A DNA stretch of 44,596 bases from RPQJ01 sp963714645 (lineage in GTDB: Bacteria; Pseudomonadota; Gammaproteobacteria; Steroidobacterales; Steroidobacteraceae), in NCBI GenBank assembly GCA_963714645.1, contig CAVQQX010000082.1, forward strand, positions 1-44,596. Direction: 5' to 3'. Within the stretch, counting starts at the first letter, position 1. Each line of letters starts with the position of its first letter. The notes under the pieces are model-generated. The model was not told the DNA's origin. It saw only the letters and a list, made by a program, of their open reading frames with translations, and did no database searches. A program made the position numbers and the translations under genes. Positions 39,062 to 44,596 of this stretch are shown one piece after another.

Positions 39062-39592
39062 ATGAAGCAACTGATCGCGATTTGCGCCCTCGGCAACGAC
39101 CGCACCGGGCTGGTCTTCGACGTGACGCGCGTCGTGGCCGACTGCGGCGGCAACGTGCTCGAGAGCCGCATGACGGCGCTCGGCAACGAATTCGCGATGC
39201 TGTTGCTGGTGGCCGGCAACTGGCACACGCTCGCAAAGCTCGAAACCGAGCTCAACAAGCTCGGCGAAACGGCCGGCCTCACGATCTCGGTGCGTCGCAC
39301 TGAGCAGCGGCCGCCGCGCGTCGACATGGTCTCCTACACGGCGGACGTCGTGTGCCTGGACCAGCCGGGCGTGCTGCACGCGCTGTCGGGGTTTTTCTCG
39401 TCGCGCGGCATCGACATCGGCGACATCACGACCCGCACCTACAACGCTGCCCACACCGGTGCGCCGATGTTCTCGGTCTACATCGTCGTGCACGTGCCGA
39501 CGCGCATTCACATCGCCGCGCTGCGCGAGGAATTCATGGACCTCTGCGACCACATGAACCTCGACGCGATCCTCGAACCGTTGAAGTCCTGA
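39062..39592 (+). CDS. GcvR-like protein with two ACT domains
   Basis: GcvR antagonises GcvA at the glycine cleavage operon in E. coli. The 176-aa product has a first ACT domain (about 1-80, IAICALGNDRTGLVFDVTRV, NVLESRMTALGNEFAMLLLV) and a second (about 92-170, VVCLDQPGVLHALSGFFSSR, IDIGDITTRTY). The length and paired ACT structure match GcvR/YfgE-type regulators. No gcvA or gcv operon is in view. The pairing with bcp 16 bp downstream is the same as in E. coli (gcvR-bcp), which supports the name. Confidence 0.88.
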   Translation: MKQLIAICALGNDRTGLVFDVTRVVADCGGNVLESRMTALGNEFAMLLLVAGNWHTLAKLETELNKLGETAGLTISVRRTEQRPPRVDMVSYTADVVCLDQPGVLHALSGFFSSRGIDIGDITTRTYNAAHTGAPMFSVYIVVHVPTRIHIAALREEFMDLCDHMNLDAILEPLKS

Positions 39593-39608
39593 CGCAGGGA
39601 CCTCCCGC

Positions 39609-40085
39609 ATGGCCGCCCACCCTGTTGCGACGCTCGACCGCAAGGTACCCTCCTTCGCCCTGCCGGCCACCGGCGGTGGTCGGTGGAAGCTGGCCGAGGC
39701 CGCCGGCCAACCCCTCGTCGTCTATTTCTATCCGAAGGACGCGACCTCGGGATGCACGAGAGAGGGCGAGGCATTTCGCGACCTCTATCCGAGATTCCGC
39801 AAGGCAGGCGTCGAAATCGTCGGCATCTCCCCCGACACCGTCGCCTCGCACGAGAAATTCCGCGACCGGTATCGCTTTCCCTTCGCTCTGCTGAGCGACG
39901 AGGACAAGTCGGCCTGCGAGCTGTTCGGCGTCTGGAAGGAGAAGAGCATGTACGGCCGCAGGTACATGGGCGTGGAACGCAGTACGTTCCTGCTCGACGC
40001 CCGGGGCGTACTGCGTCGCGAGTGGCGCAAGGTCAAGGTGCCCGGCCACGCCGAAGAAGTGCTGGCCGCTGCCGCGGCACTCTGA
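39609..40085 (+). CDS. bcp: Thioredoxin-dependent thiol peroxidase Bcp (single-cysteine form)
   Basis: This 158-aa peroxiredoxin has PSFALPATGGGRWKL, VVYFYPKDATSGCTREGEAF with the peroxidatic Cys (about residue 46), and GISPDTVASHEKFRDRYRF, FALLSDEDKSACELFGVW, ERSTFLLDARGVL. The usual resolving Cys five residues after the first is Glu-Ala here (CTREGEAF), so it is the one-Cys form or uses the Cys in SACELFG. It follows the gcvR-like gene by 16 bp. Confidence 0.93.
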   Translation: MAAHPVATLDRKVPSFALPATGGGRWKLAEAAGQPLVVYFYPKDATSGCTREGEAFRDLYPRFRKAGVEIVGISPDTVASHEKFRDRYRFPFALLSDEDKSACELFGVWKEKSMYGRRYMGVERSTFLLDARGVLRREWRKVKVPGHAEEVLAAAAAL

Positions 40086-40154
40086 GCGCGCGCTCGATCG
40101 CACGCCGTCCCGTTACCGATCCGGTCCTCTACCCTTCTGCCATCGGAGTTCTCA

Positions 40155-41579
40155 TTGGCCAACCGCAGGAAGCAGTCCTCCCGGCGTCGCATCTTCGTCC
40201 TCGACACCAACGTGCTGATGCACGACCCCTCGGCCATCTTCCGGTTCGAGGAGCACGACATCTTCATCCCGATGACGGTGCTCGAGGAACTCGACGGCGG
40301 CAAGAAGGGCGTTTCCGAGTCCGCGCGCAACGTGCGCCAGGTGAGCCGGTTCCTCGACGAACTGATGGGCGGAGCGGACAAGCCGCAGATCGACCGCGGC
40401 ATCGAGCTGCCCGCAGCCAAGTTCGCGCCTGTGGGCAAGAAGCCGCCGAGCGGCCGGCTGTTCTTCCAGACGCGCCAGCTCGCGGGGGGCCTGCCGGCAT
40501 CGCTGCCCGGCCATGGAGCCGACAACGCCATCCTCGGTCAGACGGTGGCGCTGCAGCAGCAGTACCCCGAGGCGAAGATCACGCTGGTGTCGAAGGACAT
40601 CAACCTGCGGATCAAGGCGGCGATCATCGGCGTGCACGCCGAAGACTACAACAGCGACAGGACGATCGAGGACGCCGACCTGCTCTACACCGGCGTCGAG
40701 GAACTGCCGGTCAACTTCTGGGACAAGGCCGGCCGCAAGCTCGAGTCGTGGCACGAGAACGGCGGGCGCACGTTCTACCGCGTGCGCGGCAAGGTGGTCG
40801 CCAACTGGGCGCCGAACCAGTTCGTGTACCAGGCGGGCGACCACGGTCTCGAGGCGACGGTCCGCCGGATCGAGGGCGACTCGGCGGTCATCGAGCTCGT
40901 GCGTGACCATCGCAGCGAGCGGCATGGCGTGTGGGGCATCAGCGCGCGCAATCGCGAGCAGAACTTCGCGCTCAACCTGCTCCTCGACCCCGATATCGAC
41001 CTCGTGACCATCCTCGGCCCCGCCGGCACCGGCAAGACCCTGCTGACGCTCGCGGCTGGTCTCTCGCAAGCGCTCGAGACGAACCGGTACACCGAGATCA
41101 TCATGACGCGCGTGACGATTCCGCTCGGCGAGGACATCGGTTTCCTGCCCGGCACCGAGGAGGAAAAGATGGAGCCGTGGATGGGCGCACTGATGGACAA
41201 CCTCGAGGTCCTCACGCAGAGCCAGGAAGGCGGCACCTGGGGTCGCGCAGCGACGAACGACCTGCTGCGGAACCGGATCAAGATCCGTTCGCTCAACTTC
41301 ATGCGCGGGCGCACGTTCCTGAACCGCTACCTGATTCTCGACGAGGCCCAGAACCTGACCCCGAAGCAGATGAAAGCCCTGGTGACCCGGGCGGGACCCG
41401 GCACCAAGCTCGTCTGCCTCGGCAACATCGCCCAGATCGATTCGCCTTACCTGTCCGAGACGACCTGCGGACTCACCTACGTCGTGAATCGGTTCCGCGG
41501 CTGGGCGCACTACGGGCACATCACGCTGATGCGCGGCGAGCGTTCGCGGCTCGCCGATTACGCGTCGGAGACGCTCTGA
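40155..41579 (+). CDS. PhoH-family ATPase with N-terminal PIN domain
   Basis: The 474-aa protein joins a PIN ribonuclease-like domain (about 10-150, IFVLDTNVLMHDPSAIFRFE with the first Asp, ILGQTVALQQQYPEAKITLV, TLVSKDINLRIKAA) to a PhoH ATPase. The ATPase has Walker A ILGPAGTGKTLLTLAAG (about residue 285), Walker B-type RYLILDEAQNLTPKQMKALV, and VCLGNIAQIDSPYL. Start is TTG 40155, preceded by GGAG 7 nt upstream; no ATG is available before the conserved PIN start. Its role is probably RNA metabolism; the exact function is unknown. Confidence 0.92.
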   Translation: MANRRKQSSRRRIFVLDTNVLMHDPSAIFRFEEHDIFIPMTVLEELDGGKKGVSESARNVRQVSRFLDELMGGADKPQIDRGIELPAAKFAPVGKKPPSGRLFFQTRQLAGGLPASLPGHGADNAILGQTVALQQQYPEAKITLVSKDINLRIKAAIIGVHAEDYNSDRTIEDADLLYTGVEELPVNFWDKAGRKLESWHENGGRTFYRVRGKVVANWAPNQFVYQAGDHGLEATVRRIEGDSAVIELVRDHRSERHGVWGISARNREQNFALNLLLDPDIDLVTILGPAGTGKTLLTLAAGLSQALETNRYTEIIMTRVTIPLGEDIGFLPGTEEEKMEPWMGALMDNLEVLTQSQEGGTWGRAATNDLLRNRIKIRSLNFMRGRTFLNRYLILDEAQNLTPKQMKALVTRAGPGTKLVCLGNIAQIDSPYLSETTCGLTYVVNRFRGWAHYGHITLMRGERSRLADYASETL

Positions 41580-41619
41580 CCCCGGTGGCGAAGGAACCGG
41601 CGCTCGGTCCGCCGGTCAG

Positions 41620-43155
41620 ATGCACCACATGGAACACGCATTGAGTCTGCCCGCCCCGCGGCTGGCCGGCGCCCTCGCCACCCTGGTTTTCAGCGCGGGA
41701 TCGTGGCCGGCGGCCGCCGAGAGCACCCAGGACAGCCTCCCCGAAATGGGTACGGCGGCCCAGCAGAGCCTGTCGATCGAGGACGAAAACCGCCTCGGGC
41801 GCATGGTCATGCGCGAGGTGCGCGAGTCGGGCGCGCTGCTCGAGGACCCGGAGGTCGGCGAATACGTGCAGTCGCTCGGACTGCGGCTCTCGAGCCAGGC
41901 CCAGGACGGCAATCGCAACTTCAACTTCTTCGTGATCCGCGACCACGAGATCAATGCGTTCGCGCTGCCCGGCGGTTACGTCGGCATCCATTCCGGCCTG
42001 CTGCTCGAGACGAAGAACGAGAGCGAACTGGCCGGGGTGCTGGCTCACGAAGTCGCGCACGTGACGCAGCGGCACATCGCGCGCGGCCTCGAAGCGCAGG
42101 GTCGCACCGGCCTGCTGTCTACGGCGGCAATGCTGGCGGCGATCCTGGTCGGGGCTGCCGCCGGCTCGTCGGACGCGGCCATGGGCGCGGTCACGGCGGC
42201 GCAGAACATGGCGGTGCAATCGCAGATCAACTTCACGCGCGAGAACGAATACGAGGCCGACCGGATCGGCATCGGCGTGCTCGCGAGTGCCGGGTTCGAC
42301 ACCAATGCGATGCCCGCGTTCTTCGACACGATGTTCCGGCGCACGCAGCTCGGGCCGGACCGCGTGCCGGAACTGCTGCGCACCCACCCCGTCACGAGCG
42401 CGCGTATCGCGGAGTCTAAGGACCGCGCCCTGCAGTATCCGCCGGTCAACGTGAGCGACAGCCTGGGCTACGCGCTGACGAAGGAACGCGTCCGCGTGCT
42501 GTCCACCGCCCGTGGCACGGACCCGCGCGACTACTATGCCGCGCTCGGCGCCAACGATGCCGACCTCTCCCTCGCGCAGGTCTACGGGCGCGCCGTCGCG
42601 CAAATCGTCTCGGGGGAGGCGGCGACTGCGATCCCCACGCTCGAGAACCTGCGTGCGACCTACCCGGCCGTGATGCGGTTCCACACCGCGCTCGGCCAGG
42701 CCCAGCTCGCGGCCGGCCGCACGCGGGACGCGCTCGAAACCCTCGAGCGCGCGCGCAACCTTGCTCCGCGCAACATCCCGGTGACGGTGCGCTACGGCGA
42801 GGCCCTGCTGCAGGCCGGCCGGCCCAAGCGTGCGCACGAGGTGCTGCTCGATCTCTTCAACAACGTCCCGCCGACGCCCGAGCAGGTCCGGCTCACCGCC
42901 AAGGCGGCGAACGCCGCCGGCGACGTGGCCGACTCCTATTCGTACATGGCCGAATACCACCTGATGGCCGGCGACCTGCTGCTGGCCATCAACCAGCTCG
43001 AGCTCGCACTGTCGGTGCCGAACATCACCCAGCAGCAGCGCTCGAAATTCGTCGCCCGACTGCAGGAAATGCGCGAGTGGCTGCCAAAGGAACGGCAGAA
43101 TGCCCGGCAGCGCGGCGAAGGTGGCGGCCCGCCGTCGACCCCGACGCGCGGCTGA
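41620..43155 (+). CDS. bepA: BepA-like M48 metalloprotease with TPR repeats
   Basis: BepA (YfgC) is a periplasmic chaperone/protease that checks assembly of LptD and BamA. The 511-aa product has a signal peptide (ending about PAAA, residue 33). The M48 domain holds zinc motif LAHEVAHVTQRH (His143, Glu144, His147 in this numbering) and third ligand NEYEADRIG, with INAFALPGGYVGIHSGLL upstream. C-terminal TPRs run from about 300 to 490 (ALGQAQLAAGRTRDALETLE, PVTVRYGEALLQAGRPKRAH). ATG 41629 is an alternative start. E. coli BepA is 487 aa. Confidence 0.9.
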   Translation: MHHMEHALSLPAPRLAGALATLVFSAGSWPAAAESTQDSLPEMGTAAQQSLSIEDENRLGRMVMREVRESGALLEDPEVGEYVQSLGLRLSSQAQDGNRNFNFFVIRDHEINAFALPGGYVGIHSGLLLETKNESELAGVLAHEVAHVTQRHIARGLEAQGRTGLLSTAAMLAAILVGAAAGSSDAAMGAVTAAQNMAVQSQINFTRENEYEADRIGIGVLASAGFDTNAMPAFFDTMFRRTQLGPDRVPELLRTHPVTSARIAESKDRALQYPPVNVSDSLGYALTKERVRVLSTARGTDPRDYYAALGANDADLSLAQVYGRAVAQIVSGEAATAIPTLENLRATYPAVMRFHTALGQAQLAAGRTRDALETLERARNLAPRNIPVTVRYGEALLQAGRPKRAHEVLLDLFNNVPPTPEQVRLTAKAANAAGDVADSYSYMAEYHLMAGDLLLAINQLELALSVPNITQQQRSKFVARLQEMREWLPKERQNARQRGEGGGPPSTPTRG

Positions 43156-43230
43156 ATTCCGTAAGAGCTGCGGCGGGACACGACCGCCCGGTACAATTGC
43201 CCAGGTCAAGGCGGTCCGGGCCGCTGCAGA

Positions 43231-44163
43231 ATGGAAGCTTGCCGAATGACTTCGTCGAAATCCACGAACGGTTCGGAGGTGACGGGCCGCGCCGCCCTCG
43301 TCGTCGCGCTCGCCTCGCTGTTCATGGCGTCGTCGGGTTGCGCGGGATCACGTGCCGCATCCCGCGGTGAGGAGTCCGGGCCGGAACAAACTGCCACCAG
43401 AGCCGACCCGCTCGAGGGCTTCAATCGCGGTGTCTATCGATTCAACGACGCAATCGACCGTCACGCGCTGCGCCCGGTTGCGGTGGCATATCGCGACCAC
43501 ACGCCCGGTTGGCTCCGCAAAGGCGTGGGAAACTTCTTCACCAACCTGTTCTACCCGACCACGGTCGTCAACCAGTTCCTGCAGGGCAAGTTCAAGGAAG
43601 GTTCGCAGGACCTCGGGCGCTTCGTGCTGAACACGACGCTCGGCTGGGCCGGGCTGTTCGACGTCGCCTCCGGTGCGAAATTGCCGGTACACGACGAGGA
43701 CGCTGGCCAGACACTCGGTCGCTGGGGGGTGCCGGCCGGGCCGTACCTCGTGCTGCCGCTGCTGGGGCCCTCCACCGTACGCGATACCCCCATGCTCGTC
43801 GTAGACGAGTACACGCGCCCGTTCGAGTGGTACGACGCCGGCAACGAGCGCTATTTCTCGATCGCGCTCTATTACGTCGACAAGCGCGCGGGGTTGCTGC
43901 AGCTCGACGGCGTGCTCGCCGAGACCTACGACCCGTACGCGTTCGTGCGCGATGCATACCTGCAGCGGCGCCAGTACGAGGTCTACGACGGGGATCCGCC
44001 CGAGGACGCGATCGAGGACGAGAGCGACTGGGCAGAGGAAGCTCTGCGCGAGGACGCAACCTCCACGTCCGGCGACGCCCCGGAGCCGGGGCAGGAAGCA
44101 ATAGCACCTTCGCCCGACGCCGCCGCCGAGCCGGCCGACGACGAGCCGGCTTCCAGTCCCTAG
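43231..44163 (+). CDS. mlaA: Phospholipid-binding lipoprotein MlaA (VacJ)
   Basis: MlaA is the outer-membrane component of the Mla pathway that removes misplaced phospholipids. The 310-aa product has an N-terminal lipoprotein signal with Cys after ASLFMASSG. The VacJ domain carries DPLEGFNRGVYRFNDAID, GVGNFFTNLFYPTTVVNQFL, LGRFVLNTTLGWAGLFDVAS, EDAGQTLGRWGVPAGPYLVL and PLLGPSTVRDTPMLVVDEY. The last 50 residues are an acidic Glu/Asp/Pro tail not needed for the fold. ATG 43246 with GGAAG upstream is an alternative start. The mlaBCDEF genes are not present before the window ends. Confidence 0.93.
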   Translation: MEACRMTSSKSTNGSEVTGRAALVVALASLFMASSGCAGSRAASRGEESGPEQTATRADPLEGFNRGVYRFNDAIDRHALRPVAVAYRDHTPGWLRKGVGNFFTNLFYPTTVVNQFLQGKFKEGSQDLGRFVLNTTLGWAGLFDVASGAKLPVHDEDAGQTLGRWGVPAGPYLVLPLLGPSTVRDTPMLVVDEYTRPFEWYDAGNERYFSIALYYVDKRAGLLQLDGVLAETYDPYAFVRDAYLQRRQYEVYDGDPPEDAIEDESDWAEEALREDATSTSGDAPEPGQEAIAPSPDAAAEPADDEPASSP

Positions 44164-44192
44164 CTGCGGCACTGGTCGCTGGCCAGCAGTCG

Positions 44193-44290
44193 CTAGCCCG
44201 GATATCTCACAGAGGGGGATGCATCGGGCCGGTGATTGAGTAAAACTTGTTTTGCGACGACGAGTTAGCACTCAACCACCGGAGAGCCCG
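44193..44290 (+). other. Left end of an IS1380-type element
   Basis: AGCCCGGATATCTCACAGAG near 44195 looks like the outer end of the element, followed by AT-richer DNA (TGAGTAAAACTTGTTTTGCG) and a GGAG 7 nt before the transposase ATG. The exact terminus cannot be fixed without the other end. Confidence 0.45.
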
Positions 44291-44596
44291 ATGCCGACAC
44301 AGTGTAACGCGGAGCAGTTGGAGTTTTCATGCGTGGAACGCCGCCGGGTGGTGGCGGCGTTCGATGGCGGCACGGTCAGCTCCGACGCCGGGGCGCTGTT
44401 GCTCGGCCGGGCGGATGCGGCGATCGGTTTGATCGACCGGCTGGCGGGCTGCTTCAGCGATGAGCGCGCTCAGGATTCGATCGAGCACACGGTGCGCACG
44501 CTGCTCGGGCAGCGGGTGTTTGGCATGGCGCTCGGCTACGAGGATCTGAACGATCATGAGCGGCTGCGCCACGATCCGGTCATGGGCGCATTGTTG
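44291..44596 (+). CDS. IS1380-family transposase, N-terminal part (runs off the right end)
   Basis: About 102 residues are visible from ATG 44291. The sequence MPTQCNAEQLEF, VVAAFDGGTVSSDAGALLLG (catalytic Asp region of this DDE family), RLAGCFSDERAQDSIEHTV and QRVFGMALGYEDLNDHERLR, DPVMGALL is typical of the N-terminus of IS1380 transposases. The rest lies outside the window. It interrupts the region after mlaA. Confidence 0.93.
   Translation, partial: MPTQCNAEQLEFSCVERRRVVAAFDGGTVSSDAGALLLGRADAAIGLIDRLAGCFSDERAQDSIEHTVRTLLGQRVFGMALGYEDLNDHERLRHDPVMGALL

Overview
This GC-rich window reads as a chromosomal segment of a gammaproteobacterium. The evidence is the conserved gene order ruvC-ruvA-ruvB-tolQ-tolR-tolA-tolB-pal-cpoB-queE-queC-tRNA-Lys, the rimP-nusA-infB-rbfA-truB order, a monofunctional RelA, and MlaA/BepA/Pal outer-membrane proteins. 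The homogentisate-pathway proteins look closest to Xanthomonadales/Steroidobacterales-like lineages, but that placement is from memory of family appearance only. Both ends of the window lie inside insertion-sequence genes (IS110 at the left, IS1380 at the right), as expected if the sequence is a contig broken at repeats.

Layout. 1-950: IS110-type transposase fragment, its upstream non-coding DNA, and an orphan reading frame that replaces the 3' end of truB. 947-6920 (minus): rimP-nusA-infB-rbfA-truB translation/transcription operon with two tandem terminator-like hairpins in its leader. 6998-11509 (minus): tyrosine catabolism, hppD-hmgA-fahA followed by an aromatic/aspartate aminotransferase. 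11731-20341 (minus): ruvCAB, the Tol-Pal envelope system, the queuosine genes queE/queC, and tRNA-Lys. 20496-22613 (plus): relA. 22722-28348 (minus): sucA-sucB-lpdA, the 2-oxoglutarate dehydrogenase complex. 28636-28818 (minus): tRNA-Arg(CCU) and tRNA-Ala(CGC). 28892-31556: a GNAT acetyltransferase plus a Bcp-type peroxiredoxin (plus) facing apbE plus a histidine-phosphatase-like protein (minus).

31841-38067 is a roughly 6.1-kb genomic island in the 3' end of tRNA-Ser(GGA). It is bounded by a 24-bp direct repeat of the tRNA end (31909-31932 and 38005-38028). It carries a large serine recombinase whose reading frame finishes inside the tRNA gene, a higBA toxin-antitoxin pair, an AlpA-like regulator, a multiply frameshifted relaxase (TraA-type) remnant, a broken IS66 transposase, an interrupted unknown gene, and parDE with a nonsense codon in the toxin. 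The strong terminator that probably belonged to tRNA-Ser now sits beyond the island at 38035-38067.

38067-44163: dapA (minus), then gcvR-like, bcp, PIN-PhoH, bepA-like metalloprotease and mlaA (all plus). 44193-44596: left end of an IS1380-type element.

The core genes are housekeeping: ribosome maturation and initiation, Holliday-junction processing, envelope integrity, stringent response, TCA cycle, lysine and queuosine synthesis. The unusual content is the decaying island, the truB truncation next to IS110, the tandem attenuator-like leader of rimP, and a histidine-phosphatase homologue that lacks a catalytic histidine.
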